Positions 7,364 to 15,973 of a stretch of DNA of 33,844 bases are shown piece after piece. Position numbers and translations under genes: made by a program. How positions within the stretch are numbered: position 1 is the first letter of the stretch; every line of letters starts with the position of its first letter. This DNA is from Pseudomonadota bacterium (GTDB lineage: Bacteria > Desulfobacterota > Desulfobacteria > Desulfobacterales > Desulfobacteraceae): positions 1 through 33,844 of the forward strand of contig JAHJLV010000038.1 of assembly GCA_018821535.1 (NCBI GenBank), in the 5' to 3' direction. The notes below the pieces were generated by a model. The model made no database searches and was not told the DNA's origin. It saw only the letters and a program-made list of their open reading frames with translations.

Positions 7364-8472
7364 TAAGCCGGCCTCCCGCCAAGCACGTTCTTCTCCCACA
7401 ACTCACTCATCGTATATTCCTTAAGCCAATCATCAAGTACGGCCGGATCTGGTCGTCGGAATTCTGACTGCCCATCTTTTCTGTCAACGACGATAATATC
7501 TTGTGGATCTAATTCATCTACCAAATTGGCGGATTGTGTTGAAATCAACAATTGAGACCTTTCAGAGGCACTTTTTAACAATCCTGCAAGAATGGTAATT
7601 GCATAGGGATGCAATCCAAGCTCAGGTTCATCAATGATAACCATAGAAGGAAGCTTAGGTTGCAGAAGCAGGGTTACAATTGCCATCATCCGTAACGTTC
7701 CATCCGAAAGCTGATGTGGGCCGAAAAGCATATCAGAATTCTTTTCTTTCCAGTTCAGTATGACATTCTTATCGCGCGGGATTAAAACAAAATCATCAAA
7801 AAAAGGAGCACAAAGTCTTATCGTTTCGACAATTCGTTGATAATATTCTTTTTTATGCTCTCTCATTTGGAAAAGAAACGGGGCAAGGTTACCTGCATTG
7901 GCTTTCAGGAAATAAGAATCGTCAACATATTTTGACTGCTTGATGTGAGCATTAGAAGAAGTATCGTGGAATTGAAATACCTGCCAATCACGCATCATGG
8001 TACGAATAACCTTGGCAGTTGTTGTAGCCATCGTTCCAGCCTTGCCTTCTGATTGGGCAATCATTCCCGATTCCTTATGCCCGGCACCTATGGAAATTGT
8101 TGGCCCCTCAGTTTTTTTTCCTTTTTTTGAATATTGTATTTCCTCATCAGCAAAGATGAGTGTATCCCCTGCCGCATGGATAAGACGCATGTGATAGCGA
8201 TTGTAACCGCTGTTTGTCTCAAAGTTTATCGTGGATGACAGTTGAGGTGTGATCTTTGGTCCATAACACAAAACGCTATTTGCCCCCCCCTGTTCACCAA
8301 TATGTAATTGCAAGGCCCCGGATTCGAGAAAGTTGAGTAAACGAAAAAAACCAATGAGATTTGATTTACCAGCACCGTTAGCACCTATTAAAACGTTCAG
8401 TTGCCTCAGCTCAAGCGTCATGTTACGAATTGACTTAAACCCGTCTATAGTAAAATTTTTTATTCGATTCAT
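7363..8472 (-). CDS. OLD-like AAA ATPase (AAA_21, SMC/RecF-type head)
   Basis: 369 residues, first gene of the minus-strand operon. Walker A GANGAGKS (30-37) follows FTIDGFKSIRNMTLEL, the usual N-terminus of AAA_15/AAA_21 proteins. The signature-like LSDGT (255-259), Walker B VIIDEPELGLHP (Asp281-Glu282) and ISTQSANLVDEL close the ABC-type head. Between them (about 75-230) is a non-conserved insertion. These single-head ATPases dimerise on nucleic acid and control a nuclease partner, here the DUF4276 protein. AGGTG six bases before ATG 8472 supports the start. Cell role is probably phage defence, by analogy only. Confidence 0.88.
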   Translation of the reverse strand: MNRIKNFTIDGFKSIRNMTLELRQLNVLIGANGAGKSNLIGFFRLLNFLESGALQLHIGEQGGANSVLCYGPKITPQLSSTINFETNSGYNRYHMRLIHAAGDTLIFADEEIQYSKKGKKTEGPTISIGAGHKESGMIAQSEGKAGTMATTTAKVIRTMMRDWQVFQFHDTSSNAHIKQSKYVDDSYFLKANAGNLAPFLFQMREHKKEYYQRIVETIRLCAPFFDDFVLIPRDKNVILNWKEKNSDMLFGPHQLSDGTLRMMAIVTLLLQPKLPSMVIIDEPELGLHPYAITILAGLLKSASERSQLLISTQSANLVDELDPQDIIVVDRKDGQSEFRRPDPAVLDDWLKEYTMSELWEKNVLGGRPA

Positions 8473-8873
8473 TGGTTACACCTATAAAATATCAAAAAAA
8501 ACAACCATATTTGAAACTTAGAAAGTTTCGTATCAACATTTCAGCTACCTGTAAAGCGATTTGGATAGGATAAAACAAATTCTTTACTGTTCTATACCAT
8601 ACGTCTTTTGTTGCTAATATCTTTCTTTGATTTTCCGGAAAACTGAATGCGGCAAATCCTTCCATTCCATCTGAATTTATTATTTCAAAAATTGTTCAAA
8701 TTGCTGTATCCTCTTTTTGCTGGAAAATGAATATACAGAAAGATTTTTACACTATTAATTTGATCGGATAACTCATCCGATACTGACGCTTAATTTGAAC
8801 AAGAAACTGTCTTGACAATGGGGTCCACTTTATCTCTTAAAGACATAGAATAGAAGGAGTCTGAAGACAGCCA
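8473..8873. promoter_or_regulatory. Divergent intergenic region between the AAA operon and the RecQ fusion gene
   Basis: 400 bases without a credible gene. Visible elements: a perfect inverted repeat GAAACTT-AGA-AAGTTTC (8513-8529) about 40 bases upstream of the AAA ATPase start, well placed as operator; a CGGAT-AACTC-ATCCG repeat (8765-8779); TTGACA (8812-8817) facing the RecQ gene with only a weak -10; and AAGGAG (8854-8859), 14 bases before the TTG start at 8874. Sequence is AT-rich. The shared region makes coordinated control of the two units possible; that is inference. Confidence 0.5.
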
Positions 8874-11800
8874 TTGAGAACCGGGAAAACAATTGTTTTT
8901 GCTGATACGGAAATTGATCCTCAAAGCGGCAGGATACTGGATATCGGCAGCATAAAGGACAATAAGGACATCTTCCATTCCGGTTCTGCGGCCGGGTTTG
9001 CCGAATTTCTCAAAGGCTTGCGTTTTTTATGCGGCCACAATATCATCCATCATGATTTACATTATATCGGCCAGATGGTTGAAAAAGCAGGAATAGACCG
9101 GGCCGATATTATTGATACACTGTTTTTGTCTCCCCTGCTCTTTCCTGCCCGGCCCTACCATGCCCTGCTTAAAGACGATAAATTACAGACCCAGGATACC
9201 AGCAATCCCTTAAACGATGCCATAAAGGCCAGGGACCTTTTTTATGACCAAGTCGAAACATTTGAACAGGCAGATATTGATTTAAAACAGATCCTGTTTT
9301 TTCTTCTGCATGACAAACAAGGATTTCAGGGGTTTTTCAGGTTTCTTGAATTTCAGGCAGATGAGACACCCGGCCTTGAAGCCCTGATCTTGAAAAAGTT
9401 TGGTTTAAAGATCTGTCACCATGCAGACCTGAAGAAAATCATTACGGATTTTCCTGTGGCGCTTGCCTATTGTCTTTCTCTTATCAACGCGGATGACCGC
9501 TATTCCATCACACCGCCCTGGGTATTGAAAACCTGTCCTGAAATCGAACAGGTGATGTATCTTTTAAGGAACCATCCATGCCTGACAGGCTGTGATTACT
9601 GCAACCGGGCATTGGATATCCACAAGGGGCTGAAAAAATTTTTCACCTTTGATGCCTACCGGGCTTATGGCGGAGAGGCCTTGCAGGAACAGGCAGTTCA
9701 GGCTGCAGTGAATGGGAAATCCATTCTTGCAGTATTTCCCACAGGCGGAGGCAAATCCATTGCCTTTCAGGTGCCTGCGCTGATGAGCGGAGAAAATGCC
9801 AGGGGATTGACCATTGTCATCTCTCCGCTCCAGTCCCTGATGAAAGACCAGGTGGACAACCTGGAAAAGATCGGGATTACCGATGCCGTTACCATAAACG
9901 GGCTGCTTGATCCCATTGAAAGGTCAAAATCCTTTGAGCGGGTGGAAAACGGCACTGCTTCAATTCTCTATCTTTCTCCGGAATCCCTGCGATCGCGAAC
10001 CATTGAACATCTGATCCTGAAACGAAATATTGTCCGCTTCGTGATTGACGAGGCCCACTGTTTTTCCTCCTGGGGGCAGGATTTCAGGGTGGATTATCTG
10101 TATATCGGGAATTTTATAAAAGCCATTCAGGAAAAAAAACATCTGGAAGGCCCGATCCCTGTTTCCTGTTTTACGGCAACAGCCAAACAGAAGGTGATCC
10201 AGGATATAAAAACCTATTTTAAGGATACCCTGCAGCTGGATCTTGAAATTTTCAGTGCCAGCGCTTCCAGAACCAACCTGACATACAAGGTTTTTTCCAA
10301 AGACAATGAAGAGGAAAAATATAATATGCTCAGGAATCTGCTGGATCAAAAAAAATGCCCCACCATTATTTATGTTTCAAGAACCTACAGGGCCTATAAA
10401 CTGGCACAACGGCTGACCGGGGACGGATACCATGCAAAACCCTATCACGGCAAGATGGACAAAAATGAGAAAATGGAAAACCAGGACGCCTTTATCAGGG
10501 GTGATGTCCGGATCATGGTTGCCACATCTGCTTTTGGCATGGGGGTAGACAAGAAGGATGTCGGCATGGTGATCCATTTTGAAATCTGTGATTCTCTTGA
10601 AAATTATGTTCAGGAGGCAGGCCGGGCAGGAAGGGATGAAAATATTACGGCTGACTGTTTTGTTCTGTTTAATGAAGAGGATCTTGGCAAGCATTTTATT
10701 CTTTTGAATCAGACCAAACTCAATGTCAGGGAGATCCAGCAGGTCTGGAAGGCGATAAAGGATCTGACCCGTTTCCGCTCAAACGCATCAAATTCAGCCC
10801 TGGAAATTGCCAGGAAAGCCGGCTGGGATGATAATATTGCCGAGATAGAAACACGGGTGAAGACAGCCATCGCAGCCCTTGAAAATGCAGGCTATGTCAG
10901 GCGCGGCCAGAATATGCCCAGGATTTATGCAAACAGCATCCTGACGAAAAACGCCCAGGAAGCCATTGACCGGATAATGGCTTCAAACCGGTTTGATGAA
11001 AGACAGAAACAGCACGCAGTGAGGATCATCAAAAAACTGTTCTCAAGCAAAACCAGAAAACAGGCCGGTGATGAAGCAGCTGAATCAAGAGTGGATTATA
11101 TCAGTGATCACCTGGGGATCGTAAAAGAGGATGTTATCCATATTATCACCCTGCTCAGAGAAGAAAAAATACTGGCAGATGCCAGGGATCTGACGGCATT
11201 TATCAGAAAAGGTGAAAAAATCAACCGTTCTCTGGGTATTGTGCAGGCATTTGCAGGCCTTGAAAAATTTTTACTGGCGCGTGTTGACCAGCAGGAAACC
11301 GTTTTTCATATCAAAGAACTCAACGAAATGGCAGAAGAAAACGGATGCAACAATGTCAATCCTGCTTCCATTAAAACGATCATCAATTTCTGGGCCATCA
11401 AAAACTGGATAAAAAAAACCCATCATGGTTATTCAAAAGATACGGTTGCTGCAGCCTTAACCCAGCCCAGAGACGTATTTAAACACAAACTTGAAAAACG
11501 GCATGAGCTGGCCCAGTTCATCGTTGAACTGCTTTATGAAAGAAGCAAAGAAAAGATCGGGGAAGATGAAAGCCCTGTGGGAGAAGGTCTGGCATTGATC
11601 GAGTTTTCCGTACTTGAACTCAAGGCGGCCTGGGAAAGTATTGAATCCTTGTTCAGGCGCAAAACCTCAGTGGATGAAATAGAAGATACCCTGTTCTATC
11701 TTTCCAGGATAGGTGCGATCCGTATCGAGGGCGGTTTTCTGGTTGTCTACAACCGGCTGACAATTGAAAGACTGGAAATGGACAACAGAAGACAATACAA

Positions 11801-13715
11801 AAACGAGGACTATAAAAACCTGGGACAGTTTTATGAAAACAAGGTGGCGCAGATCCATATCGTGGGTGAATATGCCAGAAAGATGATCAGCGATTACAAG
11901 GATGCCCTGCAGTTTGTGGAAGACTATTTCAAGTTAAATTATGCCTCGTTTCTTCGCAGGTATTTTAAAGGCAGCCGGGGAGATGAAATCAAAAGAAATA
12001 TTACGCCTGCCAAATTCAGACAGCTGTTCGGCGAGCTTTCTGCTGCCCAGTTAAACATCATAAAGGACAATCAAACCCAGTACATGGTGGTTGCAGCGGG
12101 CCCTGGAAGCGGCAAGACACGGGTGCTGGTTCATAAGCTGGCCTCTTTACTTTTAATGGAGGATGTAAAACATGAGCAGTTGCTCATGGTAACGTTTTCA
12201 CGGGCTGCTGCCACAGAATTCAAGAAACGGCTGATCGCGCTGATCGGCAATGCAGCGAATTTTATAGAGATAAAAACCTTTCATTCCTATTGTTTTGACC
12301 TGCTGGGCAAAATTGGAAGCCTTGAAAAATCGGGCGATATCATCAAGCAGGCCATTATTAAAATAAAAAATGGACAGGTTGAACCTGCCAGGATTGCCAA
12401 AGCGGTCCTGGTGATCGATGAAGCCCAGGATATGGACGCGGACGAATACGCCCTGATCACTGTTCTGGCAGATCAGAATCCTGACATGCGCATCATTGCC
12501 GTGGGCGATGATGATCAGAATATTTATGAATTCAGGGGGTCCAGCTCAAGATATCTTGAACAGCTCATTGCAGATAAAAATGCTGTCATGCATCAACTGG
12601 TTGAAAACTATCGAAGCAAGAATAATCTTGTTGAATTTACCAACCATTTTGCAAAAAAGATCCGCCGCCGTTTAAAAGGAACTCCCATTATCGCCCGTCA
12701 GGCAGACTGCGGGAAAATCAAAATTGTTCGCCATGAAAGCCGCCATCTGATCTGTCCTCTTGTTCAGGATCTTCTTTCAACCCGGCTTGAGGGCTCAACC
12801 TGTGTCCTGACCCCCACCAACGAAGAAGCCCTTCAGGCACAAGGTCTGCTGCTTGAAAATCACATGCCGGCAAAGCTGATTCAGACCAATGAGGGGTTCA
12901 GTCTTTATGATCTTTTGGAAATAAGATATTTTTTAAACCTGCTCAACCTGCGGGACGACACGTTTATCATCCATGACGAATTATGGGAATCTGCCAAGCG
13001 CGGGGTATGGAATGCATTCAGGACCAGCTCGAAAATGGATATCTGCATTAAAATTATCAAGGGATTCGAGGCGGCCAACCCCCAAAAAAAATACAGATCA
13101 GATTTTGAAGTATTTGTCAGGGAGTCCAAACTGGAGGATTTTTCAGATGAACCCGGCGACACTGTTCTGGTATCCACCATGCACAAAGCCAAGGGAAAAG
13201 AGTTTGATAATGTTTTTTTAATGCTTGATCATTTTGATCTGATCAATGATGAAAAAAAACGCCTGCTGTACGTTGCCATGACACGGGCAAAACAGAACCT
13301 GACAATTCATCTGAACGCAGACTTTCTGGATGATATTTCAGTCCAGAAAATGGACCGGATCAACAACAATGAAAAACATTTCCCTCCGGATCAACTGGTC
13401 ATGCATTTAAGTCATAAGGATATCTGGCTTGATTATTTTATCAGCAGGCAGCATCAGATTTCACAACTCAAAAGTGGCGACGGATTAATCGTCCATGGAA
13501 ACAGATGTCTGGATAAAGGCCATGTTCCTGTATTAACATTTTCAAAATCATTCTCGGAAAAACTCAAGACATTTTGCCAGGCCGGGTATGTGCCCATCCG
13601 GGCCGTTGTCAACTATATCGTCTGCTGGCAGAAGGAAACTTCAGAAGAGGAAACAAGAATAATCCTGCCTGAACTTTATTTAAAAAAACCAGGAAATATT
13701 CCCGTTCGGGACTAA
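8874..13715 (+). CDS. DEDD exonuclease-like / RecQ helicase / UvrD-type helicase fusion
   Basis: 1613 residues, two complete helicase motors in one chain. Residues 1-125 resemble a DnaQ/RNase T-type 3'-5' exonuclease: FADTE (Asp11, Glu13), GHNIIHHD (Asp61) and PLNDAIKARDLF (Asp115); a His or Tyr at the usual five-residue distance before Asp115 is not seen. Residues about 255-620 are a RecQ core: TGGGKS (290-295), DEAH (392-395), SCFTATA, and QEAGRAGRD (580-588). About 620-1040 is helical with winged-helix-like parts. Residues about 1060-1480 are UvrD/PcrA-like: AAGPGSGKT (1074-1082), IDEAQD (1181-1186), GDDDQNIYEFRGS, STMHKAKGKEFD (from 1434) and YVAMTRAK (1466-1473). A conserved-looking C-terminal domain ends in IILPELYL. 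The only usable start after the in-frame stop at 8862 is TTG 8874. A role in repair or defence is inferred. Confidence 0.9.
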   Translation: MRTGKTIVFADTEIDPQSGRILDIGSIKDNKDIFHSGSAAGFAEFLKGLRFLCGHNIIHHDLHYIGQMVEKAGIDRADIIDTLFLSPLLFPARPYHALLKDDKLQTQDTSNPLNDAIKARDLFYDQVETFEQADIDLKQILFFLLHDKQGFQGFFRFLEFQADETPGLEALILKKFGLKICHHADLKKIITDFPVALAYCLSLINADDRYSITPPWVLKTCPEIEQVMYLLRNHPCLTGCDYCNRALDIHKGLKKFFTFDAYRAYGGEALQEQAVQAAVNGKSILAVFPTGGGKSIAFQVPALMSGENARGLTIVISPLQSLMKDQVDNLEKIGITDAVTINGLLDPIERSKSFERVENGTASILYLSPESLRSRTIEHLILKRNIVRFVIDEAHCFSSWGQDFRVDYLYIGNFIKAIQEKKHLEGPIPVSCFTATAKQKVIQDIKTYFKDTLQLDLEIFSASASRTNLTYKVFSKDNEEEKYNMLRNLLDQKKCPTIIYVSRTYRAYKLAQRLTGDGYHAKPYHGKMDKNEKMENQDAFIRGDVRIMVATSAFGMGVDKKDVGMVIHFEICDSLENYVQEAGRAGRDENITADCFVLFNEEDLGKHFILLNQTKLNVREIQQVWKAIKDLTRFRSNASNSALEIARKAGWDDNIAEIETRVKTAIAALENAGYVRRGQNMPRIYANSILTKNAQEAIDRIMASNRFDERQKQHAVRIIKKLFSSKTRKQAGDEAAESRVDYISDHLGIVKEDVIHIITLLREEKILADARDLTAFIRKGEKINRSLGIVQAFAGLEKFLLARVDQQETVFHIKELNEMAEENGCNNVNPASIKTIINFWAIKNWIKKTHHGYSKDTVAAALTQPRDVFKHKLEKRHELAQFIVELLYERSKEKIGEDESPVGEGLALIEFSVLELKAAWESIESLFRRKTSVDEIEDTLFYLSRIGAIRIEGGFLVVYNRLTIERLEMDNRRQYKNEDYKNLGQFYENKVAQIHIVGEYARKMISDYKDALQFVEDYFKLNYASFLRRYFKGSRGDEIKRNITPAKFRQLFGELSAAQLNIIKDNQTQYMVVAAGPGSGKTRVLVHKLASLLLMEDVKHEQLLMVTFSRAAATEFKKRLIALIGNAANFIEIKTFHSYCFDLLGKIGSLEKSGDIIKQAIIKIKNGQVEPARIAKAVLVIDEAQDMDADEYALITVLADQNPDMRIIAVGDDDQNIYEFRGSSSRYLEQLIADKNAVMHQLVENYRSKNNLVEFTNHFAKKIRRRLKGTPIIARQADCGKIKIVRHESRHLICPLVQDLLSTRLEGSTCVLTPTNEEALQAQGLLLENHMPAKLIQTNEGFSLYDLLEIRYFLNLLNLRDDTFIIHDELWESAKRGVWNAFRTSSKMDICIKIIKGFEAANPQKKYRSDFEVFVRESKLEDFSDEPGDTVLVSTMHKAKGKEFDNVFLMLDHFDLINDEKKRLLYVAMTRAKQNLTIHLNADFLDDISVQKMDRINNNEKHFPPDQLVMHLSHKDIWLDYFISRQHQISQLKSGDGLIVHGNRCLDKGHVPVLTFSKSFSEKLKTFCQAGYVPIRAVVNYIVCWQKETSEEETRIILPELYLKKPGNIPVRD

Positions 13716-14089
13716 ATTTAAATAAACTGGAAATTATGGACACCGACGGTCCAGTTGGGAAAAACCTTGCACGTATTGAAAGGCCTTGGGTTAAAGGATA
13801 GCTATCGTTTATCTGTGAGAAGACGAACTTGAGTTGACACCTTGCTTGATTTAGGTCGTGAGTCGGACCAGGCAAATTCTCTGGAAACGGCGATTTTTAA
13901 AACCCCTGTCCGGTTGAACTATAGGCATTTTTGCTCCGGACACAAAAAAGCAATATAAATGCGAGCCGGTTATTTGGAATCGTTATATGGCTTGAAGCGA
14001 TCAACTAAATAAGGTATGTGAAAGATATGAAAAGAAAGTGAAAATTTGAACATGAAACATGCACTTTGTGAGTAGAAGGAAGGATACTG
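13716..14089. other. Intergenic region before rubrerythrin
   Basis: 374 bases without a supported gene. AACTGGA (13725-13731) and TCCAGTT (13750-13756) can form a stem around TGGAC...GTCCA, just after the fusion-gene stop; no T-tract follows, so termination is doubtful. CCGGACACAAAAA at 13936-13948 recurs at 24116-24128 upstream of the ALG11-like gene. The GAAGGAAGG ribosome site of rubrerythrin lies at the end of the interval. Confidence 0.4.
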
Positions 14090-14593
14090 ATGAAAGAAAA
14101 AACCAGAAAGAACATTGATACTGCATTTATCGGTGAAGCCAAAGCATATTTCCGACTGCTTGCCTTTGCCGAAAAAGCTGAAGAAGAAGAGCTGCCACAG
14201 GTGGCTATGCTGTTTCGAGCAATTGCCGATGCGGAACGCATTCATGCTACCCGTCAGCTGGGATTGATTAAAGACCTCATCGTCAAAGATACGGATACCA
14301 ACCTGGAAAAATCTTTCCAGAGCGAAAAAACCGTCAGTGAAAATGTTTACCCGGACTTTATCAAGGACGCCGAAGAAGAAGGCGAAACCGCAGCAGCAAA
14401 AGTTTTCAGTTTTGCCCGGGACGCGGAAAGCTATCATGCCAAGCTGTATGAACGGGCCATGATGGATGTTATTAAGGACACGGTTAACGCTTACCATGTT
14501 TGTCAGGTCTGCGGTTATGTGACCCACAAAAAAGCTCCCAAAGAATGTCCGGTCTGTGGCGCACCCAGGGAAAAGTTTAAAACAATTGAATAA
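14090..14593 (+). CDS. rbr: Rubrerythrin
   Basis: 167 residues, normal length. A ferritin-like four-helix domain carries the diiron ligands: E16 in FIGEAKAYFR, E49 and H52 in DAERIHA, the EEEGE helix near 95-99, and E113/H116 in DAESYHA. A C-terminal rubredoxin-type iron site uses CQVC (137-140) and CPVC (152-155). The protein reduces hydrogen peroxide in the cytoplasm of anaerobes, with electrons passed from rubredoxin. The strong GAAGGAAGG site before ATG 14090 fixes the start. It is followed by a YdjM-type gene in the same direction, 39 bases on. Confidence 0.96.
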   Translation: MKEKTRKNIDTAFIGEAKAYFRLLAFAEKAEEEELPQVAMLFRAIADAERIHATRQLGLIKDLIVKDTDTNLEKSFQSEKTVSENVYPDFIKDAEEEGETAAAKVFSFARDAESYHAKLYERAMMDVIKDTVNAYHVCQVCGYVTHKKAPKECPVCGAPREKFKTIE

Positions 14594-14632
14594 ATGGTTG
14601 AGTTTATATAAAGCATTTGGAATGCAATTGCT

Positions 14633-15661
14633 ATGGATTCCATAACACAAGCCTCACTGGGTGCTGCGGTAGCCTACGCCAGCTGGCATCGTCAATTGGG
14701 TAAACCGGCTTTGCTTTGGGGAGCCGTTATAGGAACCATTCCAGATCTGGATGTCCTTTTGTATCCCGTCCTGGATGATATCCAGAGGCTTTACTGGCAC
14801 CGCGGCGAGTCGCATTCTTTCGCCTTTACAGTTATAGCCAGTTTTTTAATAAGCTGGCTGCTCTGGAAAAAAAGGTGGAAGGACAATATCACCTTTTATC
14901 GTGTCATTACCGGGGTATTTATCGTCATTGTCACACATATCACAATCGACTACTTTAACGTCTACGGAACTCAATTACTGGCGCCTTTCTCACGTTACGG
15001 ATTCGCACATGGCAATATGTTCATCATCGACCCTTTGTACACACTGCCTCTGCTTGCGGGAATATTTTTAGCCGGAATTGACACTGGAAAATTCGGTTGG
15101 AAGGGGAATACTGCCGGTCTGATCATAAGCAGTCTGTATGTTCTTTTTTCAATGGTATCCCATACATACGCTGATTACACTTTCAAACAACAACTGGAAG
15201 AAAATAAAGTTGTGGTATTCGATTCAATTACCGGTGCTACCCCCATGAACACATTGCTGTGGAGACATATTGCAAGAACCGATGAGGGAATTCTGATCGG
15301 CTATTTTTCCATTATCGGAAACCATCCTTGTGAAGAGATTAGTTTCGATCTTGTTAAAAGGAATGACTCTCTGCTCGCGCCATTTAAAGACCAGCGCAAT
15401 GTTAAAGCTGTTAAATGGTTTTCACAGGGATTTTGGGTGGCCCAAATGCAAAACGATGTTGTTACACTCTCTGATCTTAGATTTGGAGAATTTCGCTCAA
15501 GAGTAAACGCCCCATCAGACGAATGGCGGTATATTTTTTCCTGGAAAATCAGTGAGGACCCGGATATCCTTACACGAAATTCACCCTCAATAAGGGATAG
15601 CAAAGCTGCTATCGCAGTCCTCTGGAGGCGCTTGATTGGCGCATGTCTGCCCTATTTATAA
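14633..15661 (+). CDS. YdjM-family membrane-bound metal-dependent hydrolase (DUF457)
   Basis: 342 residues. The N-terminus is diagnostic: MDSITQASLGAAVAYASWH (His19), GTIPDLDVLLYP (Asp38, Asp40) and WHRGESHSF (His56, His61), presumed metal ligands of the YdjM/PF04307 family. Hydrophobic helices follow at about 62-80, 92-108, 135-150 and 160-180; residues 195-342 are soluble, with the orientation not obvious. E. coli YdjM is LexA-regulated, but no clear LexA box was seen here. The substrate is unknown. Start ATG 14633 matches the family N-terminus although the ribosome site is weak. Confidence 0.85.
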   Translation: MDSITQASLGAAVAYASWHRQLGKPALLWGAVIGTIPDLDVLLYPVLDDIQRLYWHRGESHSFAFTVIASFLISWLLWKKRWKDNITFYRVITGVFIVIVTHITIDYFNVYGTQLLAPFSRYGFAHGNMFIIDPLYTLPLLAGIFLAGIDTGKFGWKGNTAGLIISSLYVLFSMVSHTYADYTFKQQLEENKVVVFDSITGATPMNTLLWRHIARTDEGILIGYFSIIGNHPCEEISFDLVKRNDSLLAPFKDQRNVKAVKWFSQGFWVAQMQNDVVTLSDLRFGEFRSRVNAPSDEWRYIFSWKISEDPDILTRNSPSIRDSKAAIAVLWRRLIGACLPYL

Positions 15662-15749
15662 TGTTCAAGTGTCATAACGTAAAGATGTCTGCTATCGATA
15701 TGATCATCCCCCGGTATTCTAGGCACGAGGTTAAGCTTCTGATTGAAAA

Positions 15750-15829
15750 TTAATGTTGCAGGTATTTTTTCAAATCTCTGTAAAAATTTTCATGAGACCC
15801 AAATGTATATAAAAACAGAGTTGAATCAA
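15750..15829 (-). pseudogene. RelE-type toxin, C-terminal remnant
   Basis: Minus strand, frame ending at the TAA in 15750-15752: DSTLFLYTFGSHENFYRDLK then KYLQH. It matches the toxin tail at 32191-32295 (GPHENYYRDLKNYLEAK). Only about 25 C-terminal residues remain, with no start, directly behind an antitoxin fragment in another frame. The 312-base interval 15662-15973 otherwise holds only the fragment at 15830-15880 and a CGGCG-GGTG-CGCCG hairpin (15957-15970). Confidence 0.7.
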
Positions 15830-15880
15830 CTATTGATCCTTTTTAAAAAGATCATCAGATACTTTCACTGCTGTCGCCAT
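15830..15880 (-). pseudogene. ParD-like antitoxin, N-terminal remnant
   Basis: ATG at 15880 on the minus strand, behind a good GGAGG site, encodes MATAVKVSDDLFKKDQ and then a TAG. The first 11 residues match the opening of ParD-like antitoxins, including the one at 32018 (MTTAVRITDELV). The rest of the antitoxin and most of the toxin are deleted, leaving the ribosome site and start intact. Confidence 0.7.
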
Positions 15881-15973
15881 AATTCCTCCATAACTGAGAT
15901 TATGGTTTTAATTTAACACCATGAATTTCTTAATACAACCAAGATTTTTGTGTTCACGGCGGGTGCGCCGCGA

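Noticed and set aside
13609..13875. Minus-strand 88-codon ORF after the RecQ fusion
   Set aside because: Half of it is antisense to the fusion gene, and it lacks a ribosome site and any domain.
13936..13948. CCGGACACAAAAA shared with 24116-24128
   Set aside because: A single 13-base match in two AT-rich leaders, too short to call a repeat or operator.
13970..14650. Minus-strand 226-codon ORF over rubrerythrin
   Set aside because: Antisense shadow of a certain gene; the peptide is Phe- and Cys-rich without domains.
15957..15970. CGGCG-GGTG-CGCCG hairpin as terminator of the DUF4143 ATPase gene
   Set aside because: On the ATPase's strand no T-run follows the stem; only five pairs.
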